Shown piece by piece: positions 1 through 10,200 of a stretch of 64,000 nucleotides of DNA. The position numbers were made by a program, and so were the translations under genes. Origin of the DNA: Rhabdochlamydiaceae bacterium (GTDB lineage: Bacteria; Chlamydiota; Chlamydiia; Chlamydiales; Rhabdochlamydiaceae); NCBI GenBank assembly GCA_019745395.1, contig JAIETG010000002.1, positions 1 through 64,000 of the forward strand. Direction: 5' to 3'. The notes under the pieces are model-generated. The model was not told the origin of the DNA and made no database searches. It was given only the letters and a program-made list of their open reading frames with translations. How positions within the stretch are numbered: position 1 is the stretch's first letter; each line of letters begins with the position of its first letter.

Positions 1-38
1 AATGAAAGTTTTTTAAGCTGTAAACAGGGAGAAGGATT

Positions 39-362
39 ATGGCCGGTGACATTAAGAAGCTAGAAGAAAAAGATTTTGAAGCGGGAATTTCTTCGGGAGT
101 TGTTTTAGTAGATTTTTATGCAGACTGGTGTGGCCCTTGTCGTATGTTGACACCTGTTTTGGAGCAAGTCTCGCAAGATGTGAAGGGCAAAGCTTCTGTT
201 GCAAAGATTGATATTGACCAAGCTCAAAAAGTTACAGAAGATCTTCAGATTACCTCTGTTCCTACTTTGATTTTGTTTAAAAACGGAAAAGAAGTGAAAA
301 GAATTGTTGGGCTGCGAGATGCAGACTTTATTAAAGGTTTTGTATTAGCTGCTTGTACCTAA
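39..362 (+). CDS. trxA: Thioredoxin
   Basis: A 107-residue single-domain thioredoxin, the usual length, acting in the cytoplasm as a general disulfide reductase. The active site WCGPC is at residues 30-34, inside the typical VDFYADWCGPC context. The cis-proline loop (TSVPT) and the following LILFKNGKEV strand are also present. The ATG is preceded by a purine-rich GAGAAGG. The gene is followed at once by a strong hairpin terminator and faces the symporter gene on the other strand. In Chlamydia trxA also sits beside the trmL-mip genes, so the locus is conserved apart from the symporter between them. Identification is firm. Confidence 0.97.
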   Translation: MAGDIKKLEEKDFEAGISSGVVLVDFYADWCGPCRMLTPVLEQVSQDVKGKASVAKIDIDQAQKVTEDLQITSVPTLILFKNGKEVKRIVGLRDADFIKGFVLAACT

Positions 363-365
363 AAA

Positions 366-388
366 AAAGCCTGCGTAGCAGGCTTTTT
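366..388. terminator. Bidirectional intrinsic terminator between trxA and the symporter gene
   Basis: A 6-bp GC-rich stem GCCTGC/GCAGGC (369-374 with 378-383) with a 3-nt loop. It is flanked by eight A's on the left and five T's on the right, so it can stop transcription from both sides. It lies exactly between two convergent genes and overlaps the stop region of the minus-strand gene. Confidence 0.85.
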
Positions 389-2543
389 ACTGTACCCAGC
401 CTAGATATTGAACTAAAGACCAACGAGGGGCTGGGTGCGCGGCAATTTCAGTTTTCCCTTGAACCCAAAGCTCGTATTGTTTTTTTCTATACCCCTGTAT
501 GTTTTTTAGTTGCATCCATTGATTTAAATAGCTTAAAAATCTTGTGTTGTTAGCTCGGATGGCATAAGCAAAAGCGTCCTTGCCGAGACCTGGTTCTGGA
601 AAAATTATGCGAAATTGTTTATGGCGAAGAGACCAAGCCATAGCTTCTGAATCTTCCCAAAGCATAACATCTCCCCCTTGCTCGCCTGCAAACTGATCGT
701 AATTATCCAAAAGGATCATTGGATGTTCTGGGAAGTATTCTCCTACGAGTTTTTCGTAGGAAGAACCCTTTAAGACTGCGATAGAAATATTGGTGTTGTC
801 TTGAATAGCACCTAAAGATTTGAATTTATTTTTGTTTTTCGCAATCGTTACAAAGACTAGCTTTGGTTCTAAATACGGATTTGTAAAAGCAAGGCTTTTT
901 AAACGCTCTTCATTAATAGACAGGGCAGACATAGCAATGTCGTATGTATTTGATTTGAGTTCTTTGATGACATTTGCGTAGGTCATAGGTATGAGTTCTA
1001 GGTCACACCCTAGGTCATAGGCGAGTTCATAAGCGAAAGCTACGTCATACCCAACTAGATCTTTGTTTACATTGGCAAAAGCAAAGGGGGCAGCATCCTT
1101 TACATAGCCTACTCGAAGTGTTTTAGTTCTTAAAATGCGTTGAAAAGTGTCTTCTGTAGAAATTTCTTCTAACTCTGCAGGTTGAGTATCGTGAATTGTG
1201 ACTTTTATGTCTGATGCGATGCTGAGTTCGAAAATGCTCTTTTTTTCATTTTTGATTTCAGGGAGAGGGTTAAAAGTCTTAATGAGTCCGTATAAAATAA
1301 TTACAGGTACAAAAGTAATTAAGCATCCTTTTACAATTTTCATGAAATGAAATTGCATGCGTTTGCGACAGGCTAACGTGATTAAAAGAGAAATAGAAGC
1401 AATTTGGATGACTGAAGTCATCGCTTGAAATCCGGAGGTAAAAGGAATCGTTGTGAGATAAAGATTTAGGGCTTCTATAGGCAGTCCCAAGGAATCTAGA
1501 ATAAAGGTGAGGCTGTTGATCCAGGATCCGATTCCAACAGCTCCTAGGCTGGTTAAAAACGTAGTGAAGAAAAGCTCTGCTTGACTAGAAAGACTGAGAA
1601 TAGTGTTGTAGAAAATAGATGCAAAGAAAACAAACATTGTAATGAAAAGTGATCCTAAAGGAAGGTTGAAAATAATCGATACAGTTCCTTGGATTTGGGT
1701 TTGAGCTTTTTCATTCGTTGGATCGATTGCTGTCATTTCTTTGTGTAGTAGCTCAATAATATAGGGCAGGCAAACAATAACTACATTGGTCGTATACGCT
1801 AGAAGTAAAATGGGGAAAAGCTGTTTGAGCCAGGTGTGAGAGGGGATATGAGATAGCATATTTGTAATACGTGGAAAGATCCAAAAGACAATGATCGATA
1901 TACAAACGATGTAGAGGATTATGTATGTGCTGACCTGTTTGATGGTGGCAAATTGGATGGTGCCAGCTTGATTGGCGATAATGATAAATGTTCCAATAGG
2001 AGTAATTCGAGCAATCCATCCAGTGATACGGGTGAGTGCTTCAACTAGATTTTGCAAAGAGTTCATTAGAGGCAATTTTTCTTTTAGGTACATGAGAGCA
2101 ATACCTATAAGCAAAGAGAAGATTACAATAGATGGAATAATATTATTCGCTAAATCGTAGAAGATGTTTTCTGGTATAAGAAGCTCGGAAAATTGAATGG
2201 ATGGGACGTTGCCTGCAATATAGCCTACTAAAGGGGCGGTTTTAGGTTGAGGATATACATAGTAGGTTAAATAAATCATGGAAATGTTAATGGCGAGTGT
2301 AATGCCGATAAACAGAATTCCTTTTTTTAAAATCATCTTTGCTTGAGAGGAACTAAGTTGTCCCACTCCGTGGATGATAGCTCCAATTAAATATGGGACA
2401 GCTGTAACTTTTAGGATCATAATATAGGCTTTTCCATAAGGAGCAAGGGCTTCACATAGATCTCCAAAAATCAGACCGCACAATATTCCCAGAACGGTGG
2501 CAATGGCCATTTGAAGAGCTAGAGAGATTCTAAAAAATTTCAT
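387..2543 (-). CDS. Dicarboxylate/amino acid:cation symporter fused to a family 3 solute-binding domain
   Basis: 718 residues with two recognisable parts. Residues 1 to about 425 form a polytopic membrane protein of the DAACS (glutamate/aspartate:Na+ or H+ symporter) family, with many hydrophobic segments and a GSWINSLTFILDSLGLP-like region near the end of the transport core. After a linker, residues from about 470 to 695 form a periplasmic amino-acid-binding domain (SBP_bac_3), starting LRVGYVKDAAPFAF and containing DLVGYDVAFAYELA and YDIAMSALSI. The ATG at 2543 has GAAGGA 8 nt upstream and overlaps the trmL stop by 14 nt. Family knowledge: DAACS proteins normally work without a binding protein. 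That the tethered domain feeds amino acids to the symporter is inference. Confidence 0.88.
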   Translation of the reverse strand: MKFFRISLALQMAIATVLGILCGLIFGDLCEALAPYGKAYIMILKVTAVPYLIGAIIHGVGQLSSSQAKMILKKGILFIGITLAINISMIYLTYYVYPQPKTAPLVGYIAGNVPSIQFSELLIPENIFYDLANNIIPSIVIFSLLIGIALMYLKEKLPLMNSLQNLVEALTRITGWIARITPIGTFIIIANQAGTIQFATIKQVSTYIILYIVCISIIVFWIFPRITNMLSHIPSHTWLKQLFPILLLAYTTNVVIVCLPYIIELLHKEMTAIDPTNEKAQTQIQGTVSIIFNLPLGSLFITMFVFFASIFYNTILSLSSQAELFFTTFLTSLGAVGIGSWINSLTFILDSLGLPIEALNLYLTTIPFTSGFQAMTSVIQIASISLLITLACRKRMQFHFMKIVKGCLITFVPVIILYGLIKTFNPLPEIKNEKKSIFELSIASDIKVTIHDTQPAELEEISTEDTFQRILRTKTLRVGYVKDAAPFAFANVNKDLVGYDVAFAYELAYDLGCDLELIPMTYANVIKELKSNTYDIAMSALSINEERLKSLAFTNPYLEPKLVFVTIAKNKNKFKSLGAIQDNTNISIAVLKGSSYEKLVGEYFPEHPMILLDNYDQFAGEQGGDVMLWEDSEAMAWSLRHKQFRIIFPEPGLGKDAFAYAIRANNTRFLSYLNQWMQLKNIQGYRKKQYELWVQGKTEIAAHPAPRWSLVQYLGWVQ

Positions 2544-3015
2544 GAGTGTGTCCTTCGAAGCCTTGTTGTCTCCAAGCTTCGTATAACGCTATCGAAACAG
2601 TATTGGATAAATTCAAGCAACGAGAATCTTTCATCATGGGTAAAGTTACAAAAAAATCAGGCCATGTTTGATGGAAATAAGAGTCCAGTCCTCGTGTTTC
2701 TGAACCAAAGATCAAAATGGCATCACGAGAATATTCTACTTGTGTGTATAGCGTTTTCGCGTGGCTAGAAAAAAAATAAAAAGGACGATCTGTCTGAGAT
2801 AGCCATAGAGGGAGGTCGGAAATAATTTCCACATCAACTCCGTCCCAGTAGTCGAGGCCAGCTCGCTTTAGAGCAGCGCTAGAGGTGCTAAAACCCAAAG
2901 GTTTTACTAGGATTAACTTCGCACCTGTTACTTTACAGGTGCGAACGATGTTTCCTGCGTTTTGAGGAATCTGAGGCTCAAATAGAATTACAGTAAATTG
3001 TGTTTTAGCGGACAT
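2530..3015 (-). CDS. trmL: tRNA (cytidine(34)-2'-O)-methyltransferase TrmL (SPOUT family)
   Basis: A small SPOUT-fold methyltransferase that methylates the ribose at position 34 of certain leucine tRNAs. Motifs in order: PQNAGNIVRTC near the N-terminus, FGSETRGL in the middle, and the C-terminal knot CLNLSNTVSIALYEAWRQ. I take the ATG at 3015 (MSAKTQF), giving 161 residues, because the family begins just before the FTVILFEPQIPQN strand. A longer frame to 3042 would add nine unrelated residues and overlap mip more. The chosen start overlaps the mip stop by 11 nt, so the two genes are probably co-transcribed. This is the gene annotated spoU in Chlamydia. Confidence 0.93.
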   Translation of the reverse strand: MSAKTQFTVILFEPQIPQNAGNIVRTCKVTGAKLILVKPLGFSTSSAALKRAGLDYWDGVDVEIISDLPLWLSQTDRPFYFFSSHAKTLYTQVEYSRDAILIFGSETRGLDSYFHQTWPDFFVTLPMMKDSRCLNLSNTVSIALYEAWRQQGFEGHTHEIF

Positions 3016-3772
3016 GTTCCAAAGGTTGATCTGGAAGTGCAATTTCTGTAGAACATTGCCCTTCTGGGCAAGTGCTCTCTAAAACAACTGGAGCTTGTGT
3101 TTTTAAGAGTTCGACTTCAAAAGTTAGCAAGGAATTAGGAGGAAGCGATCCTGAAGTTCCATAAGCTTGATTTGGATGAATGAAGAGAGTTCTTTTTTCT
3201 CCTTCTTTCATTCCTAAAAGACCTGCTCTAAGCCCAGGAATTACATCATCTAATGGAAAAGATTCTGGTTCTTTGGAGCTGCTGAAGACTGATCCGTCTA
3301 AAAATTTTCCTGAATATTGGATTAAAGGGGAATCTCCTTCTTTGAGAGCTTCTCCAGTGCCTTCTTTTTCAATTTTGTATTGTACTTGTCCTTCTGCACA
3401 AGAGATGATCTCTTTTTGCGTCTGGTTTTTTTGTAAGAATTCTTCCGCTTTTATCAGGTTGTTTTTTGCGGTCTCTGCAAAAACAGATTCTTGAGCAGAC
3501 GTGATTGCTTGAATGCACTCTACTTCAGTCATGGGAGAATTTTTGCCGGCAGCGGAATCCTTCAATCCCTTTACAACAGCTTGGATATCGAGAGGAACAC
3601 CGATGGACTCGAGGTTTTTTGCGATCAGATGCCCAAAAGCTTCAGAGATCTTAGCGATTTCTTTTTTAGAACTCGCTGGTTTTGCAGAAGAGACTTTGGT
3701 CTCTTCAGAATACGCAAGCCCGGAAGAAAGAAGTAAGGTTGCAGTAATAAAAAAAGAAAAATACTTTTTCAT
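3005..3772 (-). CDS. mip: Mip-like FKBP-type peptidyl-prolyl cis-trans isomerase, exported
   Basis: 255 residues. A signal peptide (MKKYFSFFITATLLLSSGLAYS) is followed by an FKBP_N dimerisation region (about 35-125) and a C-terminal FKBP domain (about 130-235) with IQYSGKFLDGSVFSSS, GLLGMKEGEKRTLFIHP and YGTSGSLPPNSLLTFEVELL. Such proteins catalyse proline isomerisation in the periplasm or at the surface; Mip of Legionella and the chlamydial Mip are linked to infection. The C-terminal tail carries two cysteines (STCPEGQCS), which could form disulfides in an oxidised envelope. The trmL start overlaps its end. Confidence 0.93.
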   Translation of the reverse strand: MKKYFSFFITATLLLSSGLAYSEETKVSSAKPASSKKEIAKISEAFGHLIAKNLESIGVPLDIQAVVKGLKDSAAGKNSPMTEVECIQAITSAQESVFAETAKNNLIKAEEFLQKNQTQKEIISCAEGQVQYKIEKEGTGEALKEGDSPLIQYSGKFLDGSVFSSSKEPESFPLDDVIPGLRAGLLGMKEGEKRTLFIHPNQAYGTSGSLPPNSLLTFEVELLKTQAPVVLESTCPEGQCSTEIALPDQPLEHVR

Positions 3773-3837
3773 GAAAAAAAACTCCTAATAAAAGTCAAGA
3801 AAGCTAGGATAATTCATATTTGTATTTCCTCCAAGGC

Positions 3838-5133
3838 TTATTTCTCAGAGTTATACATGCTTTGCATCGTTTGTAAGCAGGTTGCAAGTTCTAGTGGAAT
3901 CTGTTCTCTAGTTTCCATGTTTTTTAAAACTGCCTGCCCGGAAGAAATCTCTTGATCTCCTATAACCAAGCACAGTTTAGCTTGAAGTCTAGAGGCGATT
4001 TGAAGGCCTTGTTGGATTTTTTTTGAGGAAAAATCCATTTCTGCCGGGATGTGCGCCTTTCTCAATTGAGATGTGAGCTGAAATGCATAGTCCATTGCTT
4101 CCTTGCCTAAGGGTAGGATGTAGAGGTAGCAGGAATTGTGAGAAGGGATGGGGCTTTCTTGTTTAAGCATGGTAAGTAGAATTCTTTCCATTCCTGTTGC
4201 AAATCCAACTGCTGGAAGTCGGTTTCCCCCTAAAGAGGTGGATAGGTCGTCATACCTTCCTCCTGCTCCAATCGTGCTTTGCGCTCCAAGTTCGCTAGAT
4301 AGTATCTCAAATACTGTTCGATTGTAATAGTCGAGTCCTCGAACTAAGCGTGGATTGATGATGTAAGGGATCCCGATCTTTTCTAGGAGGAACAAAACTC
4401 TATTAAAATGAGTTCTGGAGGATTCGTCTAAATAGTCTAAAAGAGATGGGGCATTTTCTAGAATCTGCTGATCTTTCGGATCTTTAGAGTCGAGGATGCG
4501 TAAAGGGTTTTTTTGGAGCCTGTTTTGGCTGTCTTTAGAGAGTTCTTCAACGTGTTGGGACAGAAAATCTTTTAGTGCTTTGTTGAACTCAATTCTAGAG
4601 GAGAGATCTCCTATAGAATTTACTTGTACTTGCAAATTCTTAAGGCCTAAATTTTTATAAAGGTTGTATAGAAGTTCTATGACTTCTGCGTCTTGTTCTG
4701 GTTTGTCGCATCCAACAGCTTCCACTCCAAATTGATGATGCTGGCGATATCGGCCAGCTTGGGGTCTGTCATAGCGAAATACAGGGCCGATATAAAATAG
4801 TTTAAGGGGGGGAAATTGCTGGAGCTTATTTTCTAAAATGGACCTCATGACAGAAGCTGTTCCCTCAGGACGTAGAGTCATCGAGCGATCTCCTTTGTCC
4901 AAGAAAGTGTACATTTCTTTGGAGACTATATCTGAGGTTTCTCCAGAGCTTCGAATAAAGAGTTCTGTTTTTTCAAAGATGGGAGTGCGGATTTCTTGAA
5001 ATCCGTACTCTGCGCAAGTTTTGCGAATTACGGTTTCGAGGTATTGCCATTTTCTGGAGTTTTTCCAGGAAGACTCAGGATCTAAGTCGAAGGGAAGGAT
5101 GTCAAAAACACCTTTAGGGATGCTGTATTCCAT
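3838..5133 (-). CDS. hisS: Histidyl-tRNA synthetase
   Basis: A class II aminoacyl-tRNA synthetase of 431 residues, normal length. Visible signatures: KGVFDILP at the N-terminus, MTLRPEGTASVMRS, the motif 2 loop FRYDRPQAGRYRQHHQFGVE, the histidine-specific RGLDYYNRTVFE, GAGGRYDDL, and motif 3 AVGFATGMERIL, followed by a C-terminal anticodon-binding domain. In Chlamydia hisS is next to aspS, between mip and uhpC; here no aspS is present and mip follows directly. No clear Shine-Dalgarno sequence precedes the ATG at 5133. Confidence 0.96.
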   Translation of the reverse strand: MEYSIPKGVFDILPFDLDPESSWKNSRKWQYLETVIRKTCAEYGFQEIRTPIFEKTELFIRSSGETSDIVSKEMYTFLDKGDRSMTLRPEGTASVMRSILENKLQQFPPLKLFYIGPVFRYDRPQAGRYRQHHQFGVEAVGCDKPEQDAEVIELLYNLYKNLGLKNLQVQVNSIGDLSSRIEFNKALKDFLSQHVEELSKDSQNRLQKNPLRILDSKDPKDQQILENAPSLLDYLDESSRTHFNRVLFLLEKIGIPYIINPRLVRGLDYYNRTVFEILSSELGAQSTIGAGGRYDDLSTSLGGNRLPAVGFATGMERILLTMLKQESPIPSHNSCYLYILPLGKEAMDYAFQLTSQLRKAHIPAEMDFSSKKIQQGLQIASRLQAKLCLVIGDQEISSGQAVLKNMETREQIPLELATCLQTMQSMYNSEK

Positions 5134-5568
5134 ACAATAACGTACTCTGTTTTTTAGTTGATATTTGAGAGAGACGTTATCATGTCTTAGGATACGGACT
5201 CAAGTCAAAAAAAGGAATTTGATCTGTTTTCGCTAAATCAATGATTTGATCAAATAACAGTCCAATTTTTCTGTTCTTTTAATGAAGAGCTTAAAGAGGT
5301 GAAATGTTTTTTATCTGTTCAAAAAAAATTTAGTTGCGTGGTGATTTTATTAAGCGTGAAAAATTAGGTCGTTTGTAAATAGGCAGTTTCTTTTGATTTG
5401 TCGCGGTTTTTTGGAGAAAAAAGCATTTTCTATTTCAGTGGTTTTGTTTTATTTATTTTGTGTGTTTATTTGAGTTTGTTTGTTTTGTTGTTTTGTTTTT
5501 AATTTATTTTATGAATTTGTTTTTAATTTATTTTGGAACTTTACCCTTCGTAAGGTTTGATAATGAAG
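5134..5568. other. T-rich intergenic region with a 19-bp direct repeat
   Basis: About 500 bases separate the divergent hisS and uhpC genes with no supportable gene. From about 5420 to 5535 the plus strand is strongly T-rich. A 19-nt direct repeat, TTTGTTTTTAATTTATTTT, occurs at 5492-5510 and 5516-5534. The asymmetric, easily melted tract sits just upstream of the predicted uhpC promoter. I see no RNA gene here. Confidence 0.6.
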
Positions 5569-5597
5569 TTGCAATCTAGATTGTAAATGTGTAATAC
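5569..5597 (+). promoter_or_regulatory. Predicted sigma-70-type promoter for uhpC
   Basis: TTGCAA (5569-5574) and TAATAC (5592-5597) are separated by exactly 17 bp. Both are close to consensus -35 and -10 elements of the major sigma factor (sigma-66 in chlamydiae). The start site would fall near 5604, giving an untranslated leader of roughly 40 nt before the uhpC ATG. The T-rich tract upstream could act as an UP-like element. This is a pattern match only. Confidence 0.5.
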
Positions 5598-5642
5598 TTC
5601 GCCGTTCGGACAGGACCACCTAGTCTTTTTGAGGTATTCAAG

Positions 5643-7052
5643 ATGGGTATATTAAGCTTCTTAAAACCAGCTCCTTATAAAAATGAAATTGAAGATGAGG
5701 AAGAGGTAAAAAAAAGTTATAAATATTGGCGTTTGCGGATTTTCGCAGGCATGTATGTTGGCTATATTTTTTACTACTTCTCTAGAAAAAGTTTTGCTTT
5801 TGCTATGCCTGCCTTAATGGTGGATTTAGGACTTGATAAGAGTGATCTTGGGATCTTGGGAAGCATTCTTTCGCTTACCTATGGTATGAGTAAGTTTTTG
5901 AGCGGGGTGCTTGCGGACCGTTCAAACCCTAGATATTTTATGGCTATAGGGCTGATCCTTACAGGATGCTTTAACATTCTTTTTGGTCTTACTTCTTCTG
6001 TTGTTTTTTTTGCTATATTTTGGGGCTTCAATGGGTTTTTTCAGGGGTGGGGGTGGCCTCCTTGCGCCAAACTCCTTACTCATTGGTACTCTCATAAAGA
6101 AAGGGGCACTTGGTGGGGGTTTTGGAGTTCTTCTCAAAGTGTAGGGGGAGCTGTAATTCCATTATTAGCAGCATTTTGTGCTCATTACTGGGGATGGCGT
6201 TATGCGATGTTCGTTCCAGGGTGGCTATGCATTCTCGGTGGGCTTTTTGTGATCAACCGGTTGAGAGATACTCCGCAGTCTCTGGGCCTTCCTTCTATTG
6301 AAAAATTCAGAAAAGAAGAGGCTCCAAGTAAAGTAGAAGAAGAGACAAGGCTCTCAGTTAAGGAAATCCTTTTTACTTATGTACTTCGCAATAAGTTTAT
6401 TTGGGTTTTAGCTATTTCTTATTTCTTTGTTTATGTAATACGCACTGCTATTACAGATTGGAGCGTGCTATTTTTAATTGAGACAAAGCAATATTCTATG
6501 TTGGCTGCAGGCGCTTGTGTGTGCTGGTTTGAAATAGGAGGTTGTTTAGGAAGCCTTACAGCTGGGTGGGCTTCGGATCGAATTTTCAAGGGCAGACGAG
6601 GGCCAATCAGTGCGATTTTCAGTCTCGGAGTTGTGTTTGCTATTGCTGCTTTTTGGTTTACTCCTGGAGGTTCTTACTTTGTTGATGCTGCTCTTCTTTT
6701 TACTATTGGCTTTTTGATTTTTGGTCCGCAGATGTTAATTGGTATGGCTGCTGCAGAGCTTTCTCATAAGAAAGCTGCAGGCACTGCTTCTGGTTTTGTT
6801 GGGTGGGTTGCTTACTTAGGCTCCGCAACTGCAGGATATCCTTTAGGAAAGATGACTCAAGAGCTTGGGTGGTCGGGTTTTTTTGGTGTGTTAGCGTGTT
6901 GTGGATTCGTTTCTGTTTGCTTGCTCCTCCCTTTGTGGAGAGCTGTTCCTGCTTCTCGAAAAGAACCGAAACAGCTTCCAGAGGTTGCGCAAACTTCGGG
7001 AGTTAATCAAGAAGAGCAGTTGGTGGTTGCAAGTGTTGACGCGCACAAGTGA
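5643..7052 (+). CDS. uhpC: Hexose-phosphate:phosphate antiporter (MFS, OPA family)
   Basis: 469 residues with about twelve transmembrane helices and the organophosphate:phosphate antiporter signatures YVGYIFYYFSRKSFAFAMP near the N-terminus and GWGWPPCAKLLTHWYS in helix 4-5. Chlamydial UhpC imports glucose-6-phosphate from the host in exchange for phosphate, which suits an organism lacking hexokinase. A GAGGT lies about 9 nt before the ATG. Hydrophilic ends (a Glu/Lys-rich start; a tail after residue 440) are normal. It precedes dnaE as in Chlamydia. Confidence 0.94.
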   Translation: MGILSFLKPAPYKNEIEDEEEVKKSYKYWRLRIFAGMYVGYIFYYFSRKSFAFAMPALMVDLGLDKSDLGILGSILSLTYGMSKFLSGVLADRSNPRYFMAIGLILTGCFNILFGLTSSVVFFAIFWGFNGFFQGWGWPPCAKLLTHWYSHKERGTWWGFWSSSQSVGGAVIPLLAAFCAHYWGWRYAMFVPGWLCILGGLFVINRLRDTPQSLGLPSIEKFRKEEAPSKVEEETRLSVKEILFTYVLRNKFIWVLAISYFFVYVIRTAITDWSVLFLIETKQYSMLAAGACVCWFEIGGCLGSLTAGWASDRIFKGRRGPISAIFSLGVVFAIAAFWFTPGGSYFVDAALLFTIGFLIFGPQMLIGMAAAELSHKKAAGTASGFVGWVAYLGSATAGYPLGKMTQELGWSGFFGVLACCGFVSVCLLLPLWRAVPASRKEPKQLPEVAQTSGVNQEEQLVVASVDAHK

Positions 7053-7149
7053 TATCTGATCTAGAATCCGAAAATTTTACAGGCTCACGCCTCTTAAGGG
7101 GCAATGAGCTGAACAAACGCGTTTTTCAGAACAGACTGTTTCCTCTTAA

Positions 7150-7169
7150 ATCCTATTTCTTGATAGGAT
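7150..7169. repeat. Inverted repeat between uhpC and dnaE
   Basis: ATCCTAT (7150-7156) and ATAGGAT (7163-7169) form a perfect 7-bp stem with a 6-nt loop, 33 nt before the dnaE start. It is followed by TAGAATTTCTTATTTTTTC, so it could be a weak terminator for uhpC or a leader hairpin of dnaE. No function can be assigned. Confidence 0.4.
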
Positions 7170-7202
7170 AGAATTTCTTATTTTTTCTAAGGGTGTTTCT
7201 TT

Positions 7203-10200
7203 ATGAGCTGGGTCCCTTTGCATGTGCATTCCCAATATTCTATTTTAGATTCTACTGCACAAGTTTCTACGCTAGCTTCCAAAGCTGCAGAATATGGGAT
7301 GACGTCGCTTGCTTTGACAGACCAGGGAAACATGTACGGTGTTGTCGAGTTTTATAAGGCTTGCCTTGCTCAAAAGGTTAAACCTATTCTTGGGTGCGAA
7401 TTATATGTTGCTCCGTTTTCTCGACACGAAAAGAAAAAAGTTTTCGGTGTTTCTGCTGGATATCCTGTAGTTTTGCTAGTTAAAAACTCTGTAGGATATA
7501 AAAATCTTTGCAAGCTCAGCTCGCTAGCACATTTAGAAGGTTTTTACTACACAGCGCGTATTGACAAGGCGTTAATGGAGGAATTCTCTGAAGGACTTAT
7601 TTGCCTTTCCGGTTCTTTACAAGGGAAAATTGCCTCTTTGATCGTTCAAGAAAAATCAGACGAGCTTTTACAAGAAATCGAGTGGTTTCACAGGGTTTTT
7701 AAAGAAGATTTTTATTTCGAAGTCCAAAGACATCGAATGACTGAAGAGCAGATTCAAGCAGATCGCATGACCTTGGAGCCGTGGCTCTATCAGAAATATA
7801 AAGAACATGTAGATCAGCAAGAAAAAGTCATAGCCAAATTCAAAGAGCTTTCTCCTAAGTATGGCATTCCTATTGTTGCAACCAACGATAGTCATTATAT
7901 CCTTAGAGATGAGTGGAGAGCTCATGAAATTTTAATGAATGTCCAGTCGGGAGAGCCTTGTGAGATTTGGGAGAAAGACTCTGCTGGGAATCTTAAAGCC
8001 AAGGTGCTTAATCCGAAAAGAGAGGTAATGCCCTCTCATGAGTTTTATTTTAAGACTCCTCAAGAAATGGAAGCTCTGTTTTCTGATCTTCCTGATGCAA
8101 TCGCTTGCTCTTCTCGAATTGCAGATCAGTGCTCGTTTGATTTGGATTTTAAAACTAAATATTATCCGGTCTATGTGCCTCCGAGCTTGGAAAATAAGGA
8201 ATATACGGTTCAAGAGCGAGAGGCGGAAGTTGAAAATTTCTTACGTACATTGTGTGCTGAGCAGATACCTCTTCGATATAGAACGGAACAGTTGGATCCG
8301 GTTCGGGCCGTATATCCTGATCAAGATCCTATGGAGGTAATCGCCAAACGCCTTGATTACGAATTGAATCTGATTACTTCGAAAGGAATGTCTGACTATC
8401 TTTTGATCGTCTATGATTTTATCGCTTGGGCAAAAAGAAATGGGATCCCAATGGGCCCTGGTAGGGGATCTGGAGCGGGATCGATTATTTTGTACTTAAT
8501 AGGCATCACGGACATAGAGCCTCTGCGGTTCAACCTTTTTTTTGAAAGATTCATTAATCCAGAGAGGATTTCTTACCCTGATATTGACGTCGACATTTGC
8601 ATGGACAGAAGGCAGGAAGTGATCGATTATACCGTGCAAAAATATGGGAAAGACCGAGTAGCTCAGATTATTACTTTTGGTACGATGAAAGCTAAAATGG
8701 CTATTAAGGATGTGGGCAGAGTGCTTAGCGTTCCTCTCCCTAAAGTTAATGCGATAGCCAAGCTTGTTCCTGAAGATCCCAACATGACGCTAGAAAAAGC
8801 TCTAGAAATTGATGCGGAACTAAAGTCTCAATATGAAAATGATCCTGAAGTACAGAATTTAATTCAGATCGCTTTGAAGTTAGAAGGCTCTGTACGTAAT
8901 ACAGGAATTCATGCTGCGGGACTTATTATTGGCGGCCAGCCATTGATGGATAATATTCCTCTTTGCCTTTCTAAAGATTCTGATATGGCGGTAACTCAAT
9001 TTTCGATGAAACCCGTAGAATCTGTAGGATTGCTTAAGATAGACTTTTTAGGTCTTAAGACATTGACGTCGATTCAAAAAGCTGTGGATCTGGTAGATGA
9101 AAGTTATGGAGTGAAGCTTGATTGGGTGAACTTGCCTTTAAATGATACGCCCACGTTTGACCTTCTTAATCAAGGAAAGACTCAGGGAATCTTTCAGTTG
9201 GAATCGGGAGGAATGCAAGAACTTGCCAAACAGCTGAGGATTGATCGATTCGAAGAAATAATAGCGGTCGGTGCTTTATATCGTCCAGGTCCTATGGAAA
9301 TGATCCCTTCATTCATACAACGAAAGCACGGAAGAGAACCGATTGAAAATGATCATCCTTTTATGGCTGGTATTTTGTCCGAGACCTATGGAATTATGGT
9401 GTACCAAGAACAGGTGATGCAGATTGCCAGTCGCTTGGCTAACTACTCCCTGGGAGAGGGGGATGTGCTTAGAAGAGCTATGGGGAAAAAGGACAAAGAA
9501 GAAATGTCCCGCCAAAGAGAGAAATTTAAAAACGGCGCTCTACAAAATCAGATCGATGAAGTCACGTCTATGCGTATCTTCGATAAGATTGAAAAATTTG
9601 CTTCCTATGGATTTAATAAATCTCATGCAGCTGCATACGGATATTTGACTTATGTTACAGCTTATCTTAAAGCGAACTATCCGAGTGCATGGATGGCATC
9701 TTTGATGACTTCTGATCGTGATGATACTGCTAAAGTTGCTAAAGTCATTCGAGAATGTCAAAGCTCAGGAATCGCAATTTTGTCCCCTGATATTAATCAA
9801 TCAGGAAAAGAATTTACTCCGACGAAAGAAGGAATCCGTTTTGCGATGTCTGGAATTAAAGGCATTGGAGAAGGAGTAGTAGAAACAATCCTTACAGAAA
9901 AAAAAGCAAATGGCTCTTTCCAATCGCTCTACGATTTTATTCGAAGAATGGATGTAAAAAAGATTGGAAAAAAAAGTATCGAGCATTTGATTGAGGCAGG
10001 ATGTTTTGATTATACGCAGTGGAGTCGTGCAGCTCTTATAGAAAGTATTGATGCTATGTATGGCGTTGCTTCAAAAGAGCAAAAAGAAGAAGCTCAAGGT
10101 GTGTTAGACTTTTTTTCTTTAATGGGAGAAAAGAAGGGGGCTCAATTTGAACATCCTCCAAAAGTTCATAAATTTTCTACAAAACAGCAAATTTTAAAAA

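Noticed and set aside
3180-3788. Plus-strand frames across the Mip gene
   Set aside because: They are antisense to a well-supported signal-peptide FKBP protein and show no coding features.
7081-7112. Imperfect hairpin after uhpC as its terminator
   Set aside because: The stem is interrupted and no T tract follows; I could not decide between it and the 7150-7169 repeat.
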